Shown here one piece after another: positions 22,578 to 34,012 of a stretch of DNA of 64,000 nucleotides. The notes beneath the pieces were generated by a model that worked only from the letters and a program-made list of their open reading frames with translations, ran no database searches and was not told the origin of the DNA. Made by a program: the position numbers and the translations under genes. The DNA is from Clarkia xantiana subsp. parviflora (taxonomy: Eukaryota > Streptophyta > Magnoliopsida > Myrtales > Onagraceae), in NCBI GenBank assembly GCA_036873135.1, contig JAPTYO010000007.1, positions 24,038,763-24,102,762 of the forward strand, given 5' to 3'. Numbering within the stretch: position 1 is the first letter of the stretch; every line of letters begins with the position of its first letter.

Positions 22578-23835
22578 TTACCGGGGATCCTCGTCTGTCA
22601 CGATGGGCAGGGACTCTCTTTGGTTACATTTTCGAATAAGATTGACATAACATCGGTGATATGCCTTCTGGTCGCTCCACACCTCTCCCATTCCATGATG
22701 AGTGGGAAACCTCATGACATGATGGGCAGTGGAAGGGACAATGTAATTGGAATTGAGAGTTGTCCTTCCCAATATGGCGTTGTAGGCGTTGATATGGTCG
22801 ACGACCACAAAGTGCACCTTTAAATGCAAGGCCTTCCATCATTGCTCCAAGATCACAGGGAATTGTATTGCCCCTAGGGGGTAAGTTGTTCTCCCCGCAA
22901 ATCCTATCAATGGGGAAGTCATCTTTTGAAGATCCTCTTCTTTGTATCCCATCGCGGTGATGGCCTCGAAGGTGATTACGTCAGTAGAGCTTCCTCCATC
23001 AACCAGTATTCTTTTAATTTCGAAATTACCTATTTGAGTTGTAATTACGAGGGCGTCTTCCTGAAATAGTGTTGATCTCGACAAGTCCTCCGTAGAGAAA
23101 AACTATCATGGGTTCGAGCTCCCTTGATCTCTTGCGAGTATCTGTCGAGGAGACGTCTCGAGCCGCATAGGTGTCTCGAGATGTGCTCGACTCTCCTCCA
23201 GCGGCGAATCTTCCCGACAAAACATTGATGTTGTTGTCTGGAGGGGTTCTCCATCTTCAACCCTCGTGGGCTCGACGACGGTGATGTCGTTGAATTTCTC
23301 TTTGCATGAATTATAATTCCCTCCTCTCCATGAGGCAATCTTCCGTGTTGTGCCCCTCTTCTTGGTGACTTTCACAGTAAGAGAGGGGACGGCGAGTTCC
23401 TTCCGTTGCTAGAAGTGCTTCCATCCTTTGTTGAGTTTGCCGGAATTCTCTTAAGGAAACACCTCGAATGGATGAACTTTTCCCTTGATCTCGTGGGGTT
23501 TAGTGTAGAGTTGGGCGATTCACCCGTGCTTGTTCCGCTTCTACATGGATAGTCGCCCGTTGAATAAACTCTTCCAAACTTCTCACTGGTTCAGTATATT
23601 GAGTGATGACTAAGGATCGGGACTGGGGTCCAAAACCTCTAAAGAACACTTGGATGGCTTCTCTTTCTGAGAGCTCACCTCCGGTATATCCTCCTTGAAC
23701 TCGCCTAAAGTAATTCTCCAAGGTTTCATTTGACCCCTGGAATATACTCTCAGCTCTACGCGTTTGGTTTTGCCTCACTCGACTCCTTGGTGGTTCCATG
23801 ACTTTTAAATCAGCGTTTTCCACAGACGGCGCCAA
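22578..23835 (-). pseudogene. Ty3/Gypsy gag-protease relic
   Basis: Read on the minus strand from 23835: a gag segment (ESIFQGSNETLENYFRRVQ, then LEEFIQRATIHVEAEQA), then a zinc-finger-like CESHQEEGHNTEDC (about 23340-23385). An aspartic-protease-like domain follows, RILVDGGSSTDVI, with Gly in place of the usual Thr of DTGSS. A downstream segment (FVVVDHINAYNAILGR, then MRFPT) is typical of Tat-type Gypsy polyproteins. Frameshifts and a TGA at 22839 break it. Reverse transcriptase is absent. Confidence 0.8.
23825..23834 (-). promoter_or_regulatory. Primer-binding site of the Gypsy relic
   Basis: The minus strand reads TTTGGCGCCGTCTGTGG just after the LTR end CCCAACA. The TGGCGCCG core is characteristic of Tat/Athila-type Gypsy primer sites. 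Confidence 0.7.
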
Positions 23836-23836
23836 A

Positions 23837-24906
23837 TGTTGGGATCAAAATGACGTGGCTTTGAACTTCTAGTAGTGGACTTCGAGGTCTCGCCGGGAGC
23901 TAACTCTTTTAGGTATCTTTCTCGACCTCTCGGGTACTTAGTTTCTTTAAGAGCTTTGTACTAGGCGACGACCTGAAAAGTGGTGGGGATGTCCCCTGAT
24001 TCCACTCTGAAGCTTAAATCAGTAATGGATTTAGAAAGAGTATTATCAAGTATGAGAATCAAGATTGTAAAATACATATAATGTTCCCCTGTTTAAAGGA
24101 GGCTTTACCGACTTTAAATGGAGGCTTGATATGCCTTGATTGGCTGTTCAATGGCGGTGGTTGCCTTTCTCTGATTGTTGCAAGGGACGGTGAAGAGTCA
24201 GTAGGTGACAAGCAGGTCGCCACCTCACCATTTCTTACGGTGGAAGGTTTCTTTAACTAGGTGATAAGCAGGATGCCACCTAAGTTTTACCTTGAGGGAA
24301 GGTTTCTTCGGACCTAAAGGCGGCGAGCAGGTCGCCAACTATCCTTTCCTTAAGAGGGAGGTTTCCTAAAGGCGACGAGCAGGTCTCCACCTGTCATTTC
24401 CTTAAGAGAGAATGTTTCTTTATTGCACTTGGTAGTCGACTCGACTCTTACCTTAAGAGGGAGAGTTCTGAATGACCTTATCGTCTTGCCTATCTTCGAT
24501 AATCGCTTTGGGAGTCGACATTCCCTTGTATAGTCGTCGACCATTTATCCTTATCTCCTCGAGTTGAAGGTGAATGGTCGTCGACTTCTTTTTCTTAGAG
24601 TCTCGACTTTTATATCCCCGACCCATGTCAGATCGCCTCAAATCATATCCAACATCTTTCATTACTTAAGAATAATTTATGATATATTTTTTACAATATT
24701 CTCTCTAAAATTCCATTACTGACTTAAGCTTCGGAGTAGAATCAGGGGCAAATCTCCAACCCATTTTCATGTTCTCGACTACCAGACGCTCAAAAGGAAA
24801 CTAAGCAGCCCTCGAGGTCGAGATAGACACCTAGAAGAGCTAGTCAAAGGCGAAATGTCGAAGTCTATTACCAGAAGTTTTAGACCACGTAATTTTGATC
24901 TCAACA
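23837..24906 (-). repeat. 5' LTR of the Gypsy relic
   Basis: 1070 bp with inverted ends TGTTGGGATCAAAAT and ATTTTGATCTCAACA, adjacent to the primer site on one side and the ctaat duplication on the other. It contains internal tandem repeats (24196-24420). Confidence 0.75.
24196..24420. repeat. Tandem repeat of ~55-60 bp inside an LTR
   Basis: About four degenerate units sharing agcaggtcgccacct and ccttaagagggaggtttc motifs. Confidence 0.75.
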
Positions 24907-25269
24907 CTAATGCTTATACATTGTTTAACGACATGTATTCTATTCTTTATGTTAGGATAAGAAAAAAGTTGTGGGTTCATGGTGCACAAAATAAGGGTAA
25001 TAATTTAAATATATTAATTTAATGACTTAGTTTCCATATTAGTAAAATTGGATTTATAAGTAAATTTAAAACTTTCAATCGCGTCGATTCGTGTCTATGT
25101 GTGCACGTGCAGCTCGAGCTCCACATACATGCTCAAGAGTTATATCTATTCCTGTCATAAATATGTTTAGACACGAGACTTTTTGTGTCGTGTCAGGATA
25201 TGAAAAAAATAACTCGGTTACAACTCATGTTTTTGTATCATGTCAGAAATTGCCACCCCTAGTTCTAAG

Positions 25270-26068
25270 TAGGACTGGCGATTGTGAGGGTATGGTGAGG
25301 TTACCACTAATACCATAACCTCACTGTATTTTTTCACTCATACCATAACCATAATCATTATGATTATATTTATTAATAACATAAAATAACCATGATTTTT
25401 CACCACAATTAAAATATTTAACCATAACCATTCAAATTAATACAATATCATTATTTCATTAAAAAATCCAAATAAAAAAATATATCATCGTTTCATAGAA
25501 AATGATCTACATTTTAACGTCTATGTTCCGAGACAATTAGAGATGCGAGAGACAATCAAAATGTCATCTAAGTTGACGAATATTACTGTATTTGCCACTA
25601 CGACTTAATTCGGTCTGTCTCGAAATCTTAAGCAGGAGTGTGTATCATCATTTTGTTTCATATAATAAATCCAAATTAAACATAATTTCAAGATTTGTAT
25701 AGGCTATATAATGAATGGGCGATCATATATTTAGAATGAATATAATTAATGGTCAAGATATGTCAATAATAAATGGTCAAAATTTATAGGTTTGGCCGAA
25801 TGAACGGCGGCTAAAAATAAGATTGGAATATAGACTTACACTATGTGTATATATATATATATATATATTAAACATATAAAATATTATATTTATATATATA
25901 ATATAATATTATAACCATATATAGTTATGAATCTAACAGCATAACCATTTATGGGTACAAAAATCATCACCATAACTGCATCACATCATAATGGTGTGGT
26001 TAACTATTGCGGCTAATGGTGCGAAAATCCATGGTTAATTAATTTGCATTGCACCATTTTCGGCCCTA
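25270..26068. mobile_element. hAT-like MITE with imperfect 8-bp duplication
   Basis: The left end TAGGACTGGCGA and complemented right end TAGGGCCGAAAA are similar. Flanks are gttctaag (25262-25269) and gttctagg (26069-26076), matching at 7 of 8. Subterminal CCATAACC/GGTTATGG words are frequent. There is no coding capacity. It directly abuts the element ending at 25261. Confidence 0.6.
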
Positions 26069-26076
26069 GTTCTAGG

Positions 26077-28002
26077 GGCATCATAAGACAACATATGTAG
26101 TATGCTTGTTCCATACCTATACTTATCTCTTCTAGAACCAGATCAGCCTTTAAAATGTAAAATAATGACCATAAATATTTTTTTCCCTTTTTTAAAATGG
26201 AATTTAAATTTTTACTCTCTCAATTAATTGGTGATGTGCTGAACAACTACATTTGTTTATCAGGAAAGTTGGTTTAGATCAATTTTTTTATGTGTAGAAA
26301 TTAATTGACTAATTAGCTCTAATAATCATCAGTTGTAAGTGGCGGATCTAAGACCTCGATAATGAGGATACGCTATGGAAAAGAAAAAAATGGGAAGATT
26401 TAACATATTTTTAACAAAACTATATAAAATGTATTGAAAATTATTTTTTTGGTACTAACATGTTTTAAAATATACAAATTTTAAAACGACGATAATTGAT
26501 ACTTTCTTCGCTAAAATGTATTAAAAAAATTTGGATCTTACACTAAAATAATGAGGATCTTACATTTAAATAATGAGGAACGTGACATATTTTTCCTCAG
26601 AATTAAAACTTAAAGTACCACTAAAAATACTCGATAATATGGTTACGTTCGTAACCACATTTTTGAATATCCATCAACCACTGGCGCCTCACTTGTACGT
26701 GTGTATTATTAATTCCGAATTTTCATACTTCAACGTAATAAGTTTACAATTTTAAGCAGTGACATGTGACATTAACGTTAAAGATATACTGAGTCGACTC
26801 AAAACCTACCAGAAATCGGTCTAGCTATATATAAATAATAATAATAATAAATTAAAAACATTAAACTTTATATTAGGGCCCCAGTAGCGCTAGCTAGTCA
26901 CTATGCACTGCAGCCTATATATGCTATGTTCATTACTTTTTCTTCTATTTTTGGTAATTCCACGCTCATTACTTTTTCTTCTTTTTTTGGTAATTACTAA
27001 TTATTCCATGCTCGTTACTTTGATTACAAGGGGATAGGTAGTCTTAGTCAATGATGGTTCTATCAAGTATCAATTATCTAATATATATATAATTAAAGTG
27101 AAATATACAAGTATATAGTACTAATAAAAAATAAGCTTAACATAGAAAATTAACAAAAATATTATAGACCACTTAACTAATACATTACGCAAAATATAAA
27201 AATCGTATCATGTTCTCACCCCTAAAGTATACTTCCTCCGTATGCATCGATTGTTGAGGTCTATGCATAGATTCTATATGTATTAGAATCATCATTTTAA
27301 TATAATATGATCTGAAAATAGAATCTACCAGTCAATTTCTCTTAATAGCAAAAGTTATGAATTAGTGGATAACTTCTCAAGTTATGAGTTGAATACATCA
27401 TTTATCTAGTTTGATCTTCGATTTAATTAAAGCTTTAAAATGCTTTAATCCATATGTAATAATAAATATTAAAGTATAAAGACTAAACAATACATTCACT
27501 TATTACACTTTAAATGAGATTGGTCAAATAATTAGTTTAAACTTTCATAGATTTCTAATTTTTTTTTTATTGTAAAAAAAATATAAAATTTAAATGCTAA
27601 AGGAAAGAAGAATAGAAATTAGGAATGGAGTTAAGTTAATTACATATCTAAAAAATAATATTAAATTAAAAATTTCGGAAATAATTATATCTATAATGTG
27701 CTATCAACAAATCTATGGTGTAATTGCTAATATGTTTGATTTTAATTAGACTCTGTTTTTTGTGTTTTGAGGAGCCCTAGCATAAGCATTTCTCCAACTT
27801 ATTTATATGCTAAAAAATAAAGATATATATATATATATTAAAATAATAAATATTATTTAATAACCAAGAATTATTTGAAATGTTTTAGAATTAGTGGTTG
27901 CAGTTTTACCACGTAACCAACTATATATTTAGGTTACAATATTATTATATATTATACACCTGCAGATGATAGTGCAGCTGAAATCCACACACATATTCGC
28001 AG
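26077..28002 (+). other. AT-rich region upstream of the GA 2-oxidase gene
   Basis: No gene seen. Presumably it contains the promoter of the gene starting at 28003. A TATA-like tatattatacacc lies about 50 bp before the start codon, too close to be certain. There are short direct repeats near 26935-27010 (attactttttcttct). Confidence 0.4.
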
Positions 28003-31000
28003 ATGGTGGTTGAAGTCGAGAAACCTGCTATTGCGACCATCGACCTCACCTACGAACCGTTGTCGAGACTTCCTGGTTTGATCCTCAAGTCATGCGAGGA
28101 ACATGGCTTTTTTAAGGTCATCAACCACGGCATTCCAAAAAACACCGTATCAAGGCTCGAGAAGGAATGTGTCCAATTCTTCTCAAGACCACCTGGTGTG
28201 AAGAAGCGCACCGCCGCGAGCCCTGCCAGCCCGTTTGGCTACGGTTGTCGAACCATCGGCCCCAACGGTGACGTGGGTGAGGTCGAGTATCTTATGCTCA
28301 ACTCCGATCCATTCATGCGATCCAAATCTATTTCTGATGACCCACCAAATTTCAGGTAGTACGACACAAATATATACCCAAAAAAAATAGTATTCGTGCA
28401 AGCAGGTGAATATGACAATTATTTAATTTTTGTGCATTATTCGTGTTTAAATATCACAATACGATATACATAATAACACGAAAAAATTTAACTATTAATT
28501 CTATTTAATTATACTTATTTTTTTTAACAAGTCTTGTTTAATAACTATTAAAATTACGATTCTTGTTTAATAGATTAACCAAACCAAAAAGAATAGTATT
28601 GTACAATATAATATGAGAAATAATATGATATGAGAAATACGTTTTTTTTATATAAATGATCAACATATTTTCATTAAAAGTCGTAATATGTAAATTAAAA
28701 GTTAAAAACTAAAACACAAGCCTCTATTACTTTTAAAAAAAATCACTTTGTCTACTACCAAATAAAGTAAATTTATTAGTATTGTGGTTTTTATTAAAAA
28801 AAAGTTACTAAATAAATTTAGCACATCATAATATGTATAACCTTTAAAATTAAGTTCAGAATTAGTAATTAACATCATAATATAACTATCTACAAAAATT
28901 TACACAGAAAACTAATTTCTTGTGACAGTAAAAACGATTTATTGCGACACAAAAATAAGTCGTTATGAAACTAGCAATGTTTTTGCTGACACAAGTTATC
29001 ATTTCTGATCACCTTCGCGAAAAATAATGCGAAGCTTGCAGTAAACGTCGCAAAAATCTTAAAAGACGTGATGTTTATCTTGTGTTGCCAGTGCATGCAA
29101 GTGGCAATACAGTTAAGCTTCGTTGCACTATTTTTTCTTGAAAATGTATTACCTAAATCACCGCTTTAAAAAATGTCGAAATAATACAATAAGAAACGAC
29201 GCTATTACGAAGCGTCGCAATTTTGATTATTGTGAAGATGTTTGCAATCCTTGAACAAGCGTCGGTATGAAAATCCGTCTAAGTTTTTTTCTTCTAGTAT
29301 AGTGTTAACATGTCATATTATTTTAAGAAAATGTGTTTCTTAATTTAAATTAATCTTATTCATTATATAAATAACTTCCTCAACTTTATAATGGCTCCAA
29401 AAATACATATTAATAATTCAAATAAACTTTTAAACTATCTCATAGCACATGTAAATTTAAACTCTATATAAATTTATAACACTACAAGAAAACAGAGGTA
29501 CAGCAGCGGCAGAAATACGTTACTAAAGATTCAAATGTCGCTACTAAAGCTTTTAGTGGCGGCATAGTCGCCACTAAAGGGTCGTTGGTAAAAACCCCGT
29601 GGCTAAAGGTGTTAGCAACAACAATATGCCGTTACTGAATGTATGCCGCCACTAAAGCTTTGTTTTAGCAGCGGAATTAAGTTGTTTCTAAAAATAGTTT
29701 ACAGCAGCAACTCGTCACTATAGATATGTATCAGCAGCAAAACTAATTTGCTAGTAAAAATCATATACAACAGAGGTAAATTCAACTAAAAACTCCCGCT
29801 GCTAATGTGCTTATAATATATAATAATTTTTTTTTTAATTATTATTATTGAATTTGTAACTTTCAGCTTAAGAATTTAATCTACTTAAGATATTTCAATT
29901 CTCAACAAACAAAATATATTATTTCTATCAAATATTCATTAGAATCCTTCATACAAATATTTACAATACTTATAGGCTACACTAACCTCTTGATCAAGAG
30001 ACTCAAATTTCCAAACTCTCTCACCAAGATCATTGATCTCATTCCACCATCTCAAACCCACCAAAATATGACCACTTACCATCTACCTAGTAAAAATTAA
30101 CTCTTCTCATGCAACTCTCCATACCTGCAGGTAAGATGTTATGCATTTAGAGCCAAATAACAAATGTATTAACATAATCATGATGTAGAGGACAAATAAA
30201 CATGTTTGTACAAACCCAAACCATCATTAACAACACACTTCCATTTTCCTACATACGCAAAACATTCATTCATAATCTAATATGCAAGTCGAACATATAT
30301 TTAAAAATAGCTTGAGCACACTTACATATAACCCCTTATAAAACTTCTAAAACATTTCGTACCCTCTCTATATTTTTTAAAATCTCTTCTACTTTCAACT
30401 CACATAAAAATCAATCTCTCTCGTATCCTTTCAAAAATCTGGATTCTTCTTAGAAGAATTAATCAGGAATTCTCATACCGGTTCTCCAAATTACCAACCA
30501 CGCGCTCTTAAATCTTAATGATGATACTCCCTGAGATTTTCCAATTCAAAATGTATCCACAAAGACAATATAGATATGTTTCACGGATCATAATTATAAA
30601 TAAAAGGGGAGAAGTGAATCACAAGAGAACACAATTTGTGAATTTGAAAGGTATGATTATAAAGATCCAATATCAGAAATATGAATTATTAAGTTTCATT
30701 TCATTTTTATTCTAAAAGACCACCTCATATCCTATGGCATATAAAGTAGATCATAATAACAAGAGAACGAACAACAGTTGCCTCATATCCAAGCACTAAT
30801 ATCAAAATAAAGAACATTGTCATCTGTTCTGAAAGTTCAAGATGCTAGTTAAAGCCCTAAATGCATATTGGCATATTACTGTAAGTGTCTTTTTCACATA
30901 TTCACAATTTTGACAAGAGTTAATTCTCGCTCCTAGAAGACTAGTTCACCCAATTCACCTGTCAAATAACTCAACCAAGAACAAGCTAACCTGAGCCCAA

Positions 31001-34000
31001 GAAATAAAGCGGTCACTGGTCGGAGATCGAAGGTCGCAGTCGAAGAAAATGTTGTTAGCTGTTGGTTGGAACTGCGGGTCGCAGACTGAGTCTGCTAGCA
31101 CAGTCGGACTCGGAGCTAAATTAGGTTTGCTAGTACGGTTGGAGCTCTACCACGACGAAGACGATCTCTACCACAGCGTAAATGACGGCGGGAGGAGAAG
31201 GGGCTTAAAGTCGGCGATAGGAGAAATGGCGCTAAATCGGAGTTGTAGAATGATGGCGGCCTGGAGGCTTTGACTGCGCCGCTGGAGCTCTGTGGAGATC
31301 CATTCTCTAATATCCTATCTTCTGTCTTGATTGTGCCGATAGATTGTTAGGGTTTTATCCATTTTTCATTAAAAAAAATATATATTTAATCATCATACTT
31401 TGTATTACTTTCAATTGAAGTCCTCAAATTATAGTTTTGTCAAAATTCTTAAAACCATAAGATAACTCATGCATAATATTTTTTTTTAGTGATGATGAAT
31501 TAAGTTTTATTATTTTAATCCAATCCATTCTTCTTTACATCTAGCAAAATTAATATTTTTTCAACAAAAAAATTATTTGTTTCATTTTAGTAAAAAAAAA
31601 AAAAGTATACAACATCATACATAATAGCAATAAAAAATTACTATTGAAAACATCTTTTGGGATCGACACACAACCTTTGCTAAAAGCAACTTTTTCCAGC
31701 GGCATACGGTCGTTGCTAATAAGACCTTCTTGTATCAAAAGATAGTCGCTGCTGAAAGCTACTTTCTGTAGCAACGAATAGTCGTTTCTAACAGTACCTT
31801 ATTGTAGCAAGCTATAATCGTTGCTGAAAGCTACTTTTTGCAGCTGCATACAGTCGAGGTTGAAAGACACTTTTTTAAGCGACCGATAATCGATAGCAAC
31901 TTTTAGTAATTGAAGTTTTTTATTCATGTTGAAGACATTTTTACAAAAGACCTTAAACTTAAATTTTTATGTTTAAATTATTATCTAATAAAAGAATAAC
32001 ATAAAGAACAACACTCATAGTAGCAACATAAAACTGCTGGCGAAAGTAGCTTTTTGCATAATCATCTTGCCGCTGCTGAAAGGTTAATTTGTAGCAGCTG
32101 ACGGTTGTTACTAAAATCTTGTTTTTCCAGCAACATATAATCGTTTCTGGAAGTTAGTTTTTGCAGCGGTAAAATGTCGATGCTGAAACAAGTTTTCATC
32201 GTCAACTATTTTGACGCTACTGAAAGTGGATTTTAGTGGCGACAAAAAAGTCGTCACTGCACATACATTTAGTGGAGCTTAAATGTCGCTGCTGAAACTA
32301 ACTTTCACCATCAACTAATAATGCTCTACTGAAAATAGCTTTTAGTGGCGACTATTCAGCCGTCACAGATACATATAACTTTAGTTGCAAGAGCTTCCGC
32401 TACTGAAAGTTACCTTTTGCAGCGATGTTTTAGACGTTACAAAAGGCTATCATTACTATCACAAAAATCAAGCCGCTACTAAAACTTACATTTAGCATAA
32501 ACTTTTAGTAGCGGGAAATTTTGTTTGCTGCTATAGCCATGTTTTCTTGTAGTGTAAGTTTTTGTACTCGTATTTATGAACAAAGACACAATAAGCTTAT
32601 CGTTTATTTTTGTATTCGGTAAATTTAACACAGTATTCTTATACACTCACAATAACATGAACGTAAACACGATTTGCAACCATACATAATAGGTGGCATG
32701 GATATTACTTATATATATATATATATGATAGAAATGTATCATGTGACGCAGTTTTTAATACATTCTATTTATTTCATTTAGTGATGCAGTTAATCAATAC
32801 ACACATGCAGTGAGAGAGCTTACAAGCCAGATTCTTGATCTTCTATGTGAGGGTTTAAAACTATCTGATAGGCAGGCTTTTAGCAAACTAATCAAGGATG
32901 TGGCAAGCGACTCCCTCTTGAGGATCAACCAATACCCTCCTGCCACGAGGCATAACACAGTTGGGTTTGGGGAGCACTCAGACCCTCAGATCTTATCGGT
33001 CTTGCGATCCAACGATGTAGAGGGCCTGCAGATCGAGTCACGTAACGGGTTATGGTTTACCGTTCCACCTGATCCTGATGCATTCTACATCATAGTTGGC
33101 GATGCATTGCAGGTTATTATCTATCAAAATTATGAACATATTTTACGTGAAAAAATAGGAAATATCTTGTATAATCTTGATATTATTCAATTAAAAATTG
33201 TCAAATGTTTTTTTTTTTTTTTTTTGTAATTTCGACCTTTTAAGGGATTATTATTATTTGATTTTTTTATTATTTTGGTATATATAAATAAATACAAAGC
33301 TAACACTGAGAGCTGAGTGTGAAAATATGGACGGGGCTATTAAGGGCCGAGAAGGAGTCAAGAATGAAGGCACAATGGGTTTTGTTATGTACAATTTTTA
33401 CCCTAGATTTTATAATTAGTCTCAGTTTGGCCATGTAAATATTTTTGTTTACTCACTTGAGTTTTTTTTATACTAGTTATTTTGCTTTAATTAATTCAAT
33501 TCTCCACATGAACAAGATTTTTGGCTACGTCCCTGGGGCAATTGTCCCCTCAACTTTTGGTGATGTGTAATGTTGATTTTAAATGTTGTAATTTTTCGAT
33601 TTCACCTTTTAAAATTTTTAATTTGCTCTCTCTCAAATTTTTTAGATTGATTATTTACCCATAATTTAATTATTACACTTGAAAAAAATTTCTAATTTCG
33701 TCCCTACGTGAAAGTAACATGATTTCTTTGTCAATATCATGACTAGTATTCTAATGTTATAAGGTTATGACGAACGGAAGAGTGACAAGTGTACGCCACC
33801 GAGCCGTACTAGCTGACTCGACCAAGTCAAGAATGTCGATGGTGTACTTTGGAGCCCCGCCCCTTCGCGCGTGGATCGTGCCCCGACGCGAGATGGTATC
33901 ATTGAACCGACCCAAAATCTATAAGGCGTTCACTTGGGGCGAGTTCAAGAAAGTACTGTACACGCTGCGGCTTGGCGATCGCCGTCTTGAACTTTTTAAG

Positions 34001-34012
34001 GTTAAACAATGA
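28003..34012 (+). CDS. GA2ox: Gibberellin 2-oxidase (C19-GA2ox type)
   Basis: A 2-oxoglutarate/Fe(II) dioxygenase that inactivates bioactive gibberellins and their precursors by 2-beta-hydroxylation in the cytosol. I model three exons: 28003-28355, 32782-33112 and 33764-34012, with GT-AG introns and preserved frame, giving 310 residues (family usually 320-340). The N-terminal DIOX_N region has CEEHGFFKVINHGIP and FGYGCRTIGPNGDVGEVEYLMLN, diagnostic of C19-GA2ox. The iron ligands are His183, Asp185 (GEHSD; most relatives have GEHTD) and His240. Arg251 and Ser253 (RMS) bind 2-oxoglutarate. The catalytic set is complete. Intron 1 is 4.4 kb because of a CACTA insertion. The slightly short length comes from the acidic loop after exon 1's VEYLMLN. 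Identification is strong; isoform number is not determinable. Confidence 0.93.
28905..29309. mobile_element. Possible CACTA-like remnant in intron 1
   Basis: Repeated gcgtcgcaa/aagtcg-type words in both orientations. The right end reads ttcttctagtatagtg, whose complement begins CACTATACTAGAAGAA, a CACTA-type terminus. I find no convincing left end, so this is probably truncated or diverged. Confidence 0.35.
29480..32554. mobile_element. Non-autonomous CACTA element in GA2ox intron 1
   Basis: Ends CACTACAAGAAAACA and (complement of right) CACTACAAGAAAACAT form a near-perfect terminal repeat flanked by a 3-bp duplication, taa (29477-29479 and 32555-32557). Long subterminal regions are filled with inverted and direct copies of words such as gcagcg, tagtggcg and cgctgctgaaag, the expected binding sites for a CACTA transposase. 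There is no transposase ORF. A GC-rich stretch at about 31020-31290 stands out from the AT-rich body and may be captured host sequence. The 74-residue ORF there has no recognisable domain. Confidence 0.9.

Larger units (their letters stand above)
20723..24906 (-). mobile_element. Composite, decayed Ty3/Gypsy insertion
   Basis: It begins TGTTGGG and ends CTCAACA and is flanked by a perfect 5-bp duplication, ctaat (20718-20722 and 24907-24911). The right part is a clear minus-strand element: 5' LTR, primer site, gag and protease relics. The left end does not resemble the right LTR. A plus-strand Copia-type LTR (21479-22128) lies inside. The unit is therefore a rearranged or recombined element rather than a simple insertion. 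Confidence 0.6.
20401..25261. mobile_element. hAT-like element split by nested retroelement DNA
   Basis: The left end TATGGGTGGCAATTT and the complement of the right end TAGGGGTGGCAATTT match at 14 of 15 positions. They are flanked by gttctaga (20393-20400) and gttctaag (25262-25269), an imperfect 8-bp duplication. TGTCGTGT-type words lie near both ends. Its own sequence appears to be 20401-20717 and about 24912-25261. The rest is an inserted Ty3/Gypsy-derived composite. No transposase is visible. Confidence 0.6.
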
